Source: Annulohypoxylon bovei var. microspora
Lineage: Eukaryota > Ascomycota > Sordariomycetes > Xylariales > Hypoxylaceae
NCBI GenBank assembly: GCA_022836615.1
Contig: MU405310.1
Span: 81,596 to 145,595 of the forward strand
DNA: 64,000 nt
Reading direction: 5' to 3'
Position numbers and translations under genes: made by a program
Shown here: positions 46,524 through 60,033 of the stretch, piece after piece
Numbering within the stretch: the stretch's first letter is position 1
How the letters are laid out: each line of letters starts with the position of its first letter
Notes under the pieces: generated by a model
Told to the model about the DNA's origin: nothing
Seen by the model: only the letters and a program-made list of their open reading frames with translations
Databases searched by the model: none

Positions 46524-49500
46524 GCCGGGCTCTTGTTGGCTTTCACACGGTGGGCCAGCCTTTGTGAAATATCAACCTTGGTAGAATCGGAAAAGAAAGG
46601 ATTGGTCGGAGCCAGGACAAGTCGATTAAGAGAAGTAGGAGGCAATCGGATTAAGCGGACTAGTCCTTGTATGAGGACAGCCCTACCTAGCGCCACACAA
46701 ACAGGGCTGTTGTCGCTGGTGTCGCATCTCAGCACTTTCTATCCTCATCAAGGCTAGGCATTGAGGTCGGGGTTCGTTCTGTTTGGATCTTGGGACCTTG
46801 GGATCTTGGCAGCGTTTCTTTCTTCTCTTGATCGACAACAAGCGATTGGTACCACGGGAGTTGTAGTAGATCCGGAGATATTTGTGAGAAAGAGTGGGAA
46901 GTGAACGAAGTTAGATCGGGTTTGTCGGGTTGTTTAACGGCGTCGGCATATGTGTGCGTATGTGGTGTGTGATGTGCGATATGTGCGGTATGTGCGGAAG
47001 AGTGTCAGAGTCAGAGTCAGGTGTATGCATGAGTTGATGGTTTGACTTTGAGTGACAACTAGAATAAGCGCACGGGTGGGATGTGGGGAAGGGCGATTTC
47101 CCCATTGCACGATTGTACGACTGTACGTACTTCTTTCCTAGCTGTTTTGTAGTACAGGCAGGTGGCAGGAACGGGCAGTTACGGGGCACGGAATGAGCGG
47201 CATTGGAATGCCAAGATCGGTTCCATGGCAACTTCCTAACTTCCTTCGCAAAAGCCTCAAGGATCCTAGTCTGACATACCTAATGTATGTATTTCTCTAT
47301 AAACTTTACACCATTTTTAAATACATGACGTATTGTAATTCATTCATGCGATCAATTATATCAATTATATCAATATCTCAATCTAGTATTGATTAATAAC
47401 AACTATCTCACCATCAACTGCGAACAGACAAATGCATCAATCTGTTGTCATCGTGCTTGATACTCGCACTCAGAGAGTGTTCCGAGACGGGCATCGTTTT
47501 AGCGTCATCGTTCCTTTAAAGCAGGGTCAGCTTGGCATTTTCCAACGGCAGATCCTTCCGTGCATAGCCATTCACATACTATGTCTAACATACCTACCTA
47601 CGTATGTATGTAGGTTAGGTGTGTGTAAACCTTAGGAAGATTACTGTAATTACTACACTTTACGCGCAACCATATTAATGCGAATGCAAATCGTGTGTTA
47701 TGTCAAAGCTACCTTAGATGCTTAGTTACAGTAGGATATCTGATTTTGATCCGAATATGGCAACTCGGCTATCTGTAGCACCCCGCTGTATAAACTCCTT
47801 CCAAGTCTCATTACTTATTTAGGCGTAGACTCAACACGATACTTGTAAGTCGTTGGTTCGCTTCTGATGATATCCCTGTAGCTGATTAGATCAGTTCTCC
47901 AAAAATCTTATCACGCCTATCTAATTCTCCAACCAAGAAGCCCTACTCCAGTCTTAAGATATAGATCTAACAGACATCAATGTTAATAATAAAATAACGA
48001 TCATTCAGAAAATCAATGTACTTCATGGTACGATTAATACGTACATAGATGAACTTCAAACGCTTATGACCTTAATCTGCCTAGTTCACTCGAATCAGAT
48101 CTGCTTCATAATGACCGTTACAAGTGCACGGGCCCTATGATCAAACCTTAATATCACATTATAGGCCTATGCGATGAGCTCTGATTGGTGGATTAGATTT
48201 AGACTCTCCTAGAATCCACATTGGTCTCGACCATCATATCTGAAGTCTAGTCCACAATATTCGTCTGATATAAAGCTGTCGTAATCATTTTCAATCTCTC
48301 ACCGCCCTTCACAATAAGTGAAACGGTAACATACCTAACTAGGTATATACATGTAAGCATAACTAGTTGCGGAGCCTTTTTGTATGTTAGGAAGTAGGTA
48401 GTCGGTGTCTTGAATGTATTGTAAAGTTGTGGCCAGTATTTACATAGCAAAGTAGCCAGATGAAAGCAAGAAAGCGTATGATTTGTTCATTTATAAGATT
48501 AAGTATGTAGTAAATTTACCTATGTAAGTATTTAAAATGAATCGTTAAAACACTTAACCACTCAAAACAAGTTATCTAGAACTCCCACGATGACTTCTCG
48601 TGTCCCGGTGTCACAGTTGTAAACCACCACTTTTCCACAAACATTGTCTTACTAGTGACTACTATTAATTTCTGAATAGGTATAACATCACTCCAGTAGT
48701 TCTGTGGCTTCTCGGTATTCTCGGAACTGCTGTGGCACATGATCATGATCTTGGTTGCCGAGTATGCATGTGTACGATTCACCCATGTCCTTGTTCACCT
48801 GGAGATCTGCTGCGTGTCAGATGCCAAACTCGCCCTATAATTCCTTACGCGGGCTACCTCCGGATCTAGCCCTTATCGTACTTAAAACTCCTAAGGTAGG
48901 CACAAGATCAAGTTTTGCGACATGAGCATCATTCTTGTGATACTAAACGTCGTACATTGCTAATGCCGTAGTAGGACAGCTAGGTGACACATCTAACAGA
49001 GGTAACAAACTATTCGCTGATTTGAAATAAACGAGGATGCCTTTTCCAATCCCGTTATCTTTACCAGGGGGGTTACTAGGTAGGTATTAGCTACCTTCGA
49101 TAAAGAGTAAAACTTACCTAAGATTAAGTTATGATGATTTGATATATCTTCAAATAAAATAACACTAAATGTGAATAATAATGATTGTAAAGTGCTACAG
49201 AAAATTCACTAACCTAATTGAATTTGATCAGCATATTCAACTTGAGTCCTAGTTAGCCCCAGCTTTAGGTAATACTCACGTCGAAGTATTTGTCATTCAA
49301 AGGCATAAGTAATCGTCCACTCGAGAACTAAACTCTTGATACTCCGCTGTTACGATCTTATTTTAAATATGGCAAGGCGGTATAAAACCATATAATGAAC
49401 CATCTTACACAAAGCCTCTATTTTTAAGAAGCCTTTATTACTTATATGGAAGAAATATACCATCACATCTTTCACATATGCCTTTGCATTGTAGACCTCA

Positions 49501-49699
49501 AGACAACTAATAATTCCATTCTGAAGCTAGTCTTATGCAGTATGGGGGTGGTTCATTTTCAGATACCAATTGGATCACTTAATCATTCTCTTCAACTAAA
49601 CTACGCGAATCGCTCTCGGTTCTATGTGACCATGCGCAAAAACAGTCTCGGGGTGGTAGTCGCCGCAGATTTTATCCAGATGAAGAATGAAAACCCCGA
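46524..49699. other. Gene-free region (3.2 kb)
   Basis: RING-gene leader with a GATCTTGGGA-type repeat (about 46787-46812) and GT/GA-rich simple sequence (46950-47030). After that the DNA is AT-rich, with an ATCAATTAT repeat (about 47352-47375). Open frames are short, overlap on both strands and show no domain. The frame at 49446-49862 is antisense to the tubulin cofactor gene. Confidence 0.55.
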
Positions 49700-50607
49700 T
49701 CATATCTCCTCCATGTCCTCCAAGTCATCAAGAACCGGCCACTCACCTACTTCGACTCTTTCTGGTCTGACAAAAACACCATGCTTGAGCGCTGATTCGG
49801 TACCCCAATATCTAGTGCCTCCAATGCTGCCGTCGTTCTTTCCGACTGGTTCGTCAAGCTGAACTCCAACCCAAGCACCTATAGATCCGGGGATTTCTTT
49901 GACCTCGCCGACGTATTTGACCTCTCCTCTGCGAGAGTCGTCCCCGCCGAGTCTGCACCTCTTACCTACCTCTATGCCTCTGCTTCCAATTTCGGCAGCA
50001 AAGCCGTCAATCTTGGCCTTCTCTAGGCTGGGAGCATCGGGGTTGAAGCGGCCAAGCTTTTCGGCCTTCTTCCAGGCTAAGACTGAATCGGACTTCATCT
50101 CGTACTCCTCCTCTGGCATGATGTATTTCTCAACGCCGGAGGTATCATTGAAATTCAGCTTGGCGCTAGCTGGCCGGGTGTCAATGATCTTCGTAATGTG
50201 ATTAGTAGTTATCCATAACCGGGTCTTATTGTGAGTAGAATATAGATGTGCAAGCATGTCTGAGCTTTTTGACAAGATGACACGTATTTATGATATAGGG
50301 TGCTTCCACAGCAACGACTGGCTCGATGACTAGCTTATATGCAGCGTATGTGAGAACCAGCATTACTTACATGCAGTTCTGCGTAAGCAGATAGGGGGAA
50401 GTTTGATAGAACCGTAGTGTCCTCATCTACAGCCTCGACGGCTACGGTTTCCTTGGATGCAGTCTTCAAGCTAATGCGCTGGGACGATGGGGGAATACCT
50501 GTGACAGGTTCAAGTTTCCTTTTTAGTTGACTGATCGACCATGATGGCGTGATTCTTCTCTCAGACGCCGCGTTCTCGGAGATGACTTGCAACGGGATGT
50601 CCGCCAT
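49700..50607 (-). CDS. alp11: Tubulin-folding cofactor B (CAP-Gly protein)
   Basis: Minus-strand exons 50607-50371 and 50188-49700 (241 aa). The 182-nt intron has a GTAAGT donor and a CTAAT branch site before an AAG acceptor, joining H|I in frame as LHIIDTRP. The protein hands alpha-tubulin on in the cofactor A-E folding pathway and, with cofactor E, can take dimers apart. The N-terminal ubiquitin-like domain is residues 1-82 (ITPSWSISQLKRKLEPVTGI). A helical linker contains KYIMPEEEYEMKSDSVLAWKK. The CAP-Gly domain is at about 155-230: GKRCRL, GEVKYVGE, GAWVGVQLDEPVGKNDGS, HGVFVRPERVEVG. The C-terminus ends LEDMEEI, an acidic tail of the kind CAP-Gly domains bind and one expected in cofactor B. 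Homologues are Alf1 of budding yeast and Alp11 of fission yeast. The intron is long for this window; a shorter alternative acceptor would break the conserved IIDTRP segment. Confidence 0.94.
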
Positions 50608-53600
50608 TGTTCGCCTTTCCTCGTCTGGCTTGTGGCAAATCTTTAGACGAGATGAGAACGCACTGAAAGGCGTATCAAGGCTGACGATCGGTAATTTTCG
50701 ATGGGATTACCTGGATCACGCACGTCCTGTTTTAGCCACATGCGCTACGAGATGCGGCGTATGCTAAGGTAGGTATGTACCGCGGGAGTGAGGCTCTCGA
50801 TCTTGGAGTTCACGCCTTGATACCCCACAGCGGGCTCGGTAAGGACCCTTGCTTCTCAGAGACGCGAATAGTACCCGGGCCGCACAATAGCAACGTAATG
50901 CCCGCCAAAACTCGAATAATCTGTTGAGAACACGAGAATGTTGGGCAATAGATGCATATAAGAGGGCGAATTTGTGCTGAATGTGATATGTGCAGCAGTG
51001 GTAGCAGTATACCTTAGGTATGTAAGTATGTCGTTGCAAAAACGAGAGATGTAGTTGGGGAAGAAGGCTATGGAAAGAACATTTTTAACCCTTGCCCACG
51101 GTGGATATGCCTAGGTTGCAACCGCCCAAAATTAGCAGGGTAAGGTAGTACGGCGAACCTGTAGCAAGGGCCAACAAGCGCAAGCGCAACTGAGAAACCG
51201 CCACACTGTTTGCACCTGCAAGCCACAAATGTGGTAATGAACCTGGTGAATGCATTCAATATCTTATGAACTATCGCTTGCATTAAAAGTACTATAGGAA
51301 ATGAATACATCATCATCCCGTATATAATACATATACAATTTATGTATTGTACCCCCACAATGGTAGGTACATCTATGTATATGCATGGGAATTTGATTAT
51401 GAACATGCCCGGGTATGCTGGTATGGCGTCCCCAGTCAATTGTATCCAGTTCATGTTTATTTTTGGCTTCCTTTCTTTTTTCCCATCGTATGACGGATCC
51501 CAAAATGGCATCGACATGCATACCTGCATACCTGTCGACCTGCAGACCTGATTCAATTTTACAGCGGCATGGAACCCGCGTAATGCAGGTAGCGCATTGT
51601 TAGCACACTACAATACGTGAAAATATCGCGAAGTGACAATTCGATCTCAAACGGCCGCTGACGTCTGTGCCCGTCTAGGTACCTAGGTAGCTAGCATCTG
51701 AGATCCAATCGCTAGATTGTCACGTAGGACAAACGAATCTGTAATAGGGGACCAACGATTTGGGATGACCTGGCTGCTTGGATGACGCCGTTTGCATCAT
51801 TATCTCAGCGTCCCCTGAAGATCCAACTCATCGGGTATCACGACAGATCTTTTTTAGCAAAATCGAAGGTATCTGGCCTCATCGACCTCCTTCCCCTGCA
51901 GCCCTGTAATCAGATAGAAGACATAAGATCTTATACATACCTACCTACCTACCTAATAATGTAGCTGTGTAGAAAGACGCGGAGTATGACACGCCATTTC
52001 GGCATCATTATCACCTACCTGTCCCCCACGTATGATTCAATTGCTTACGATACTTCGATAGTTCCGGCAGCCAACCGGCGATCCATAAACAGATCTATGT
52101 ATCAATCTTATTAGGGCGAGGCGCCCACGTTCAGCCGCTTGACGGGCTGTCGACTTCGCGGGGAAAACCCGGAGCCGGGATTGAAGTAGTCTAGGAACGT
52201 AGAGCCGAGCAAACAGAGTGTTTTCGAAATCTTGGTTATCATAATGCTAACTGACAAGTCATATACCGGCTCGGCTGCGCCACCCCGTGTCCAGGCTGAC
52301 ACCCTATGTACATATGTAGGTAGGTATGTAGGTAAGTATGTATCAATCCCCTTGTCTTTCCCTTTTCGCTCACACCACAGCCCTAAATGGAATCGTTGCT
52401 CGTTTTATACTAGTAGCTCGAATGCTGTCTTAGGCTACGGACGTTACCAAGACTTCAAGGTAATATATCTAACACGAACGGCGTGGCCTCATCACGGGGG
52501 CAAATATGCGTTGTTCCTGCCGGCACCATCCGGCATCTATTACATTGTTCACCGCTTCGCCGTTGGCGGTCAACCCATTTGCTGTCAAATCTGATCTAGG
52601 AATGAGAGATACAGCCGTCTTGCCGTCCCATCTTTGGCTCAATGTACCATACTATGTGCTCTGGCATGGTTTTAACAGGGTAAAAATGCCAGTAGTCGTT
52701 CTCGGGACTCACCTCAGGTGTCGGGCAGCATTGAGGCTTTTATTTGTCTGTGTCTTGTTGCGCCCTAACCGTTATTTGACGTTTGCCTAAGAGCCTCCTA
52801 TATCAGCCACGACATAATAATAGCCGAACATATGGGACGAAGCCACGGCGTTGCGGCTGGACGGGCATCAACCGGTGGTGCGTACGGCAGGAAACAATCA
52901 AAGCAAGCCATCAATGCAAAGCCAACGCAGCTATCCAGGAGCAAACGGGCAAAAACGGGTTGGAAGTACCGAGACTTGAACCATTGCCTAGTAAGGTAGC
53001 TTACGTAGACTACGATGAAGTCGGGGATTTCCAATGGGCATCAAGGAACTGCCAGATATGAAATTGGTGGCTGATCGTTGGGGGCTGACGAGCCCAACTA
53101 GACGGTCCCGGGATTGACTGGCCCGTCGAATTCCTGACAGTCAGGTTCGATTCAAGCCTAGGCCGAAAGGCAGAGAAATTGGTACATACATACATACGCC
53201 TTGCCTCACTTGATCTCGAACGTTGTACGTCAATCAGTCCACCGGGCTTTCAGCACGGCCACATTATGTACGCCTTGCATCGACCGGCAACTAGTTCACG
53301 AGACGACCAACGGCTATGACATACTTATCTTAGGCGTTACGTGTATGTTATTTCATCCTTTTTGGGTTCCTTGATTCTTCGGAGGTTGATTTTGTTTCTG
53401 TTTCTCGTATATCCCTCTCCAGGGCTGCTACTGTCATTAGGAGGACGCCAACGGAAACCACGATATATACCCTAAACCCTAGTAAGGTCATAGTGCGGTT
53501 CTTGTGAATTGATTGACAGGCGGGAGAAGCAAAAAGAAGAATACCTACCTACCTACATACCTAAAATATGCTCCGCTTGATTCGGGCAGCAACAGTCGGT

Positions 53601-56600
53601 AAACGATCAATTTTCTCCTCATCCACACCATCCACACCCCCCACGCTTCCACGATTCCCACCAATCTAGCGCGAGCACAGAATCTACAATAGAAAGTGCA
53701 AAATACTCAACGGCACGCTGCTTCATTCATGGGAAAGAAGAGTATATCGACGTAGTACAATATTCATGCTGGTCACAGAGGCTGCAGTGAAGGTAGCTAG
53801 GTAGATAGATTGCGCTAGTAGCTACCTACGATGCTCGCAGCACTCGCATATGTAATGTGTAATGCACTTACAGAATGCGGTACAATGCGATTGTACCATG
53901 CATACTAGGTAATACTTAGGTGTAGGTAGGTATGGACGTGGTTTTTCTCCCCTTTGCTCTTCTATTACCACTCCTCTACCCCCCTGCTCGTCTGCCCGAC
54001 TTTTCATTAACATTTAGGTACGGTCCCTGAATTCGCGCGTAGCGCACGCGATTCATCATCTGGCAGTCTGGGAGACCAGCAAACCCTTCAACATAAGAGG
54101 TTCGCCCTCCGTCTTCTTTTTTAAAAGCGAGGAACCGGACAGGGTTTATAGTCCTATCAGAAATTGGTAAGGCAAACAAACAGCGCAGTTCTTGACGAGG
54201 TGTACGTGTAAGCGTGTAAGACCATTTGACAAGCATAAGCATCATGTGCGCGGATGGACCCAAACCAACTTTTCCTAATTATTGTGATGCGTGTAGGCAA
54301 AGTAGATCATGGTTCATGGCAATTCAATGTTGTTCTAATGGCGTGCATGAGAATAGACATGGAAGGCTGAAGTTCGGTACCGCCCTACCTTCACTTGGCA
54401 GTGACGTGTGTAGGTAGTAGAAAAGGGGAGGGTTAAAAAGAGGGAGAAGGGAAAAATTAAAAATTCAAGGTACTTACTAGGTACTACCACCACCAATACT
54501 ATATATACATTATACATCCATCTAAAGCTATATTATACTCAACCTATACCCTATACCTTATACATCGTCGTTGTCTTCTTACCAACAAAAGAACGGATAT
54601 CCATCCCTCTTTAAATAACCACCGTCGACTATACCTACCTACTTATCCATTATCATGGATGCATACTAGTTTGCTGACCGCCAGTTCATGGGGTCCAGAG
54701 ATCACTATTCCCGGTGACCCGGAAACACTCTTTGAACGCTTTTAGTGTTCCTTGCGAAATGCGAAGAGTTCGGAGAGTTGAGAAACAAAACCGGGTTTAT
54801 ATCTTATTACAGGCAACGTCTGATGTACCTGGGATAACATGTATGAGACGAACTGAAATCGATTTGATATGTTCATCAAAGCGTTAAAATCGCACAGACG
54901 TTAGGCTCTGTTTTGCAACGTGCGATTGTACTAGAGCCCCATATCCCGTGTCGAGGAACAAGGGGGGAGAGACGGGGGGCTTTTGTTCTTTTTTTTATTA
55001 GTCTTTTTTTCTTGCTAGGTTAGTGCCTTTTATTAGTGGGGATCGCACTCAGGTATGTAGGTATGGAGGTATGTACCTACATGTTACAACATTCAACTAG
55101 TTCCAAATGTTAATAGTAGGTACAATTTGATTGTTCCCGGCAGCGCAACGAACAGACACATCCATATACCTACCACATATGCATATCTAGACCACAACTT
55201 CACACTACCACACTACCACATTACCACACTCTGCACACTACCTAGTATACGACCGTATATTAGAACTATAGAACCCTACGCAACCACACATAAACCATAC
55301 ATACATACATACACACAAACCATACACACCGTTTCGTTCGCTTCTGTAGTTAACGTGCTTCGATCTGAACTGACAACACCATCATAACCACCACCATCAT
55401 GACCACCATGACCACCACCACCATCACAACCACCCCAGACATGTCAAACCATACCCCCATGTTCGTGAATGGCGCAATGAACTACTACTTGTATACTATA
55501 CTAGCATACCCTGCTCTCCCGGATGGAGGAAAAAACAACCTATACCTTGTTTTTTCGTCCTCCCGCCCAGCCGGTGTTAGCGTATCTCGAAAGGGCTTCA
55601 TCGTCAATGGCCCTTGCTAATCCACACATGCACATCAGAAAATAGATATATCCTAGCAGCCTAGCAATATAATACATGCCCATTGCCCTGTGCCCTAAGG
55701 TAGCGAGGGTAGTAGTAACATAGGTATGTAGAAAGGTACCTTGGTAAGTATGGCTGTCAGTTTCATCAAATCCCCACTTGGCTCTGCGGTTTCACGGTTT
55801 ACATGGTCTGCATGGTTTACATGACCGCCACCGCCACCGATCTGGCTTCTGGAATTCGGACTCTGGCGTCTGGGTAGTATTGCTTGCCAGGGGCGGGTGC
55901 TTTCTCCGAATCGATCTCAACCAAGCCTTGTGAAGCTGCCCTGCAATGGATCGCCAAGGGGTCCTCAGGTTCCTTAAGCCTCGGACGGCATTGGGACGGC
56001 AACTAGGACGGCCCTGGACGGAGCGCCTTGTCACGCCCAGGTGCTATGGTGCTATTAGAGGCCCAAAGCGCATGCTGTAAGCCAACCCGTCATGTTCGAG
56101 TTCTAGAGCGGCAACTCCTTGAAGTTCTTCCCGACAAGCAACTTCTTTCAGGGGGGGAGGGGTGGAGGCAGGGGAGGGAACGTCCCAACCCTGGACGTCC
56201 CAAGAGCCTCTCTCGAACACCTCGTTCGTTTGCAAGCTTCTTCAGTTCGTCGCCCATTTGCGTCATTAATACGCCGATTTAGCAACTAACCCCCCTAGCG
56301 TACTAACCGAAAATACACGGAAAGTGGTGAATTGTTCTCTGCGAGTGTATGCATGCTTTCGTGGCATGTCAGCCCCCGGTCAATAGCTTGCATGGCCAAC
56401 AAAGTCGTTTGTTCGACATACAATCTCAAAGTCTCTTTGGGGACGAGCAGGTGAATATCCACAACACCTACATCTCTAAGGGCTTTTTAGACCTCAACAG
56501 CGTATCACCTGAAAACTTGTCACTTGCTAGCCTAACTCCTCCCCCCTCCTTTCTGAGGAAGGCTCTTGGGGGAGACGGCAGAGACTATGTATTCTGTGCT

Positions 56601-57605
56601 GGCATACATAGTCGGTGAGGTGTTACCCAACTCCCACGAACTGTTCTATTATACCTCGCACGACTTGCCTGTTGCCTATAAACGTAGAAACCTGGTGTCT
56701 ATCGTCTCCACACTTCTATATTTCGACACACCATATACTCCCACCCCACACCCCTAGCTATCCATTTGAGCTTGGGCTGCCTACAGCTTGGAGACCTGGA
56801 CCTGACCCTGGCTTCCCACTGACCACATCAACCAGAAGCCTCCAGTCTGTAGTCACTTTTTTTTCTTCTTAACCTAGTGTTTCTTTTCCTGAATTTTTTT
56901 CCATCCAGTATCAATTCGCACTGCGCATCCTAGACGTGGACCTATGATGCTTTCATCGCCACTATAACGACACGCCATAGGAGGGAAATACTATGAATGT
57001 CGAGAGAAAGTACCTTGGGCTGGCAAAACCTTAGACATCTACTTGGCTCGAGTGAGGTACTGTACTTACCCGCCTGGCGTCGCCTCATTCATCCTAAAGC
57101 GTTGCGTCTTCGTTTATTGGCCACAACCAAGGAGACCAGGAGTATCCAATCATGTGTGACAGCTCCGAAAACACTATTACACTTCACTAATCCAGAGCTC
57201 TGGCTTCCCTGAACGTTCTCTCCCTTTTGTTTCTAAAGTGTATCTAAAATATTCCTCTACCTCAAACTTCATACGGTTATCTATTCCACACCAAGAGTTC
57301 ACGAACTTGACCCGTTCAGCCTCAAGATATTGGCTTCGAAATATCATAATATTCTTCTTAAATTCAAGCACACAAATCTAGACGAGTTGGGGATTATTGT
57401 TGCCTTGTCCCCCAAACAAACAAAACAAAAAAAACAAAGTCGAAACGCTTCTAGGCGATCTTAGTAGACTGTCGAGACAGCACAAACTGTGCTGAGGAAA
57501 ATCGACTATCACTGCCTCTTTGACGCCTGCAAGGACCCTCAGCGCCTAATAGCGCCTCCATGAAAACCAGCCTGTATAAGGCTTTATAGGCCCCTAACCG
57601 TCATC
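50608..57605. other. Gene-poor region (7 kb)
   Basis: The longest interval without a gene. It contains TAGGTA-type clusters (51677-51700, 51940-51957, 52310-52345, 53545-53563, 53780-53925), CACTACCA repeats (55200-55240), CATACATA repeats (55297-55315), ACC-rich trinucleotide sequence (55378-55435) and a CATGG/TTTACATGG repeat (55795-55825). Frames longer than 80 codons occur (52232, 52783, 53976, 55127), but none carries a domain or survives comparison with overlapping frames on the other strand. The part after about 57200 is the probable leader of the Myb gene. Confidence 0.5.
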
Positions 57606-58816
57606 GTGGATATCAACTCCCTCCTCAAGGATACCGACTCAAATGAGTCCTCCAAATCCCCTCCTCAGCTTACCCGAGCCTCATCAGTGCCTGTTTCAGC
57701 GATCACGTCCTCCATGACGACAGTAACTACTCCCGGGCCACAGTTGTATGCCCATACACGCCTTGGAGTGACAGGACCAGGACCATCCTTGGCAGGGGTA
57801 GTGCCCGGGAAACGCAGCATGTCACCACACGAGGCGGAATCGCCTGCCAAGAAACAAAGTAAATGGACTAAACAAGAGGACCAGTTGATTACTAGCCTTC
57901 GAGGGGGTGGTATGAAATGGGACGACATCTCCAAGAGATTACCGGGGAGAAGCGCTCTCAGCTGTCGCCTACATTACCAGAATTACCTCGAGAAGAAGAG
58001 CGCGTGGGATGAGGAGAAGAAAAACAAGCTTGCCCGGCTTTACGAGAGGTGAGTAGGACGTCCTAAGAAGGACCTTGAAGTCGAATAGAAATTATTTCTA
58101 GAACACGTAGCAATAAGGACCGAGACGTCGAAATGGCTAACAAGTTACGAAACAGGTTTAAACACGACATGTGGATCAAAGTATCCCTAGAGATGGGAAT
58201 ACCATGGCGTACGGCAGAGGCGATGCACTGGCAGCTTGGAGAACAGGACATACAACGCCGTGCAGGAGTAACGCAACCCTTCGTAATGTCACCAGTGACA
58301 TCAGAGGAAACCCACGGCAGTTCTCGGGCATCTACACGGCATACGCATTCGCACTCACATTCACATTCACATTCACAGGGCAACTTTTCTCACGACGTGG
58401 GACCCGGAAGAGGCTACGATCGTGGAGGGCCGTCATCGTCTAGCAGGCCTCTCGCGTCGAGGAGAGAAAGCATACAACACCACGTGCCAGTTTATCCCGA
58501 ACACGGGCCCGAAAGCTACAGCTACCAACGCCACTCCACGCCCCTAGCTCCTATCAACACAGAAAGCCAGCCCCCACTACCAGCAACGTTGCCAGGAGTC
58601 GCGGAGCTCACCACGGGCGTAAGCCCCTATAGCACCATGGCATACTCCCTCCCGAGCGCAAGCCCCGGTCCCAGCCACACACCGAGCCCCTGGACCTCCC
58701 GTACCCTAGGCTACTCACAAACCCCCGAACCAACCGGCTCAAAACGACGAAGGAGCCCGGAAGCCAGCTACCTGTCTCCAGAAATGAGGCGAAGACACCT
58801 AGACCCGCGGTCCTAA
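57606..58816 (+). CDS. SANT/Myb-domain DNA-binding protein
   Basis: Exons about 57606-58048 and 58156-58816 (367 codons). The 107-nt intron (GTGAGT donor, CTAAC branch, CAG acceptor) joins ARLYER to FKHDMW in frame. The Myb/SANT repeat is at about 82-130: KWTKQEDQLITSLRG, MKWDDISKRLPGRS, CRLHYQNYL. A second helical unit (about 134-180) contains DEEKKNKLARLYERFKHDM, IPWRTAEAMHWQLGE. The rest is disordered and includes a His-Ser repeat (about residues 210-220) and a final basic segment (KRRRSP, MRRRH). Such single-Myb proteins are nuclear DNA-binding factors in filamentous fungi, but targets are unknown. The coding frame begins at a GTG (57606) directly before DINSLL, with a stop 15 codons upstream and no in-frame ATG between. 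The first in-frame ATG is 57714. So the start is unresolved: an upstream exon, a non-ATG start, or a lost ATG. Confidence 0.85.
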
Positions 58817-60033
58817 CACCGCAACAACGAACCAACCACTTGACGAACGAGCATAGACTTTCAACGAGGCTCCAAGAAGAAGAACGAATTACGACATTTT
58901 ACCTGACTATCTAATTAGGCGAGATCCACGTGTTTTTTTCGATCTCAAGCCTACACCACTTGACCTTCTAACAGTTTTCTTTTCTTTTGTCACTTACCTA
59001 CCCACCCACCCTTTGAGAACGAAGACAGTACGGCAGCCACACGAGCTTACGCCGCAACACACAAAAACAACAGGAACAACAGCGTTGCATCGGGACCGGA
59101 GCGAGCATTTTTGAAGAGATCGGGCATATAACCAACAACGGGAAATTCATGTATTGACGACAGACAGACAGACAGACGGACAGACGACGAAGAAGAACAT
59201 AAAAGAGGAAAAAATAAGAAAGAAAGAAAGAAAGAGGAAACAATACGGGGGGACGGGGTGTCGCGGTTTTTTTTGGGATAACGAGACGAATGGCTCGGGG
59301 TTGAGATAAGGGGGCGCGCAGGCAGCCGAACCGACTTCCCTCTTCTCCCCCTTCTTGGGTTGTTGATGGAACTGTTTCCATCCTCGACCGTGTCCTTTTT
59401 TTCCTCTTCTTGGAAATCATGGGGCGGCGCAAGGATCCAGCAAGAAAAAGTGCTTTTTGTTTATTTTTATTTTTTTATTTTTCGTTTACCCCCTTTTGGA
59501 ATTTTTTTCTTTTGTTATTTTTGGTTTTATTTTGTTGGGATACTTTTGTGCGTCCTTCGCTCCTCGCTACTGCTTTCTCTCTTTCCAATTCAGGGGGCGT
59601 ACCGTATGTGGCCTTGATACCCGGGGCGATGGGGGGAGGGGAGGTGCTGGGAACGGATGATGGGGAATGGTCGGGGCGCTGGGGGGGACGGGGCACAGTA
59701 GCGGGAGTCTTTGCGGTGCGAGGTTTAATGTATGGTATCGATCAACGGAAGCGTGTTTGGTTTGTTTTTTGGTCTTTTTTTCTTCAGTCATGTATTGGAA
59801 TCTCTTGTAGTTGCGGCATTTACTATGGATGGGTTGGAGGGTTGAGCAGAGCTACTCATGTCATGATAGATAAAGAGTTAGACAATGATGGATGGTCTGA
59901 TGACTTACTGGGGGCTCGTTTAGGAACTTTTTGGAATTTAATGTACATCATCTTTTTTATTCACTTAAAAAGTACCTATTTGCGGATATTTACTCAAGCG
60001 TGATCACCATTATTATCATCATAAAAAATATTG
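58817..60033. other. Intergenic region between convergent genes
   Basis: 3' flank of the Myb gene with a GACA microsatellite (59159-59180), a GAAA microsatellite (59216-59236) and T-rich runs (59260-59275, 59395-59540). The open frames at 59360-60003 are built on these low-complexity runs and are not supported. Then comes the 3' flank of trm9. Confidence 0.6.

Noticed and set aside
52960..53000. Possible tRNA on the minus strand (GGTTCAAGTC motif)
   Set aside because: The arm around the motif does not pair, and no matching acceptor or anticodon stem is found.
53145..53165. Possible tRNA T-arm (GGTTCGATTC)
   Set aside because: The flanking bases do not form a stem, and no cloverleaf can be drawn upstream.
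55378..55620. Thr-rich or His-rich small protein from ACC repeats
   Set aside because: The low-complexity trinucleotide run creates open frames in several registers. Nothing besides the repeat supports coding.
59360..60003. Open frames of 85-197 codons after the Myb gene
   Set aside because: They owe their length to T-rich and G-rich runs and encode Phe/Leu/Gly low-complexity sequence. This looks like 3' flank.
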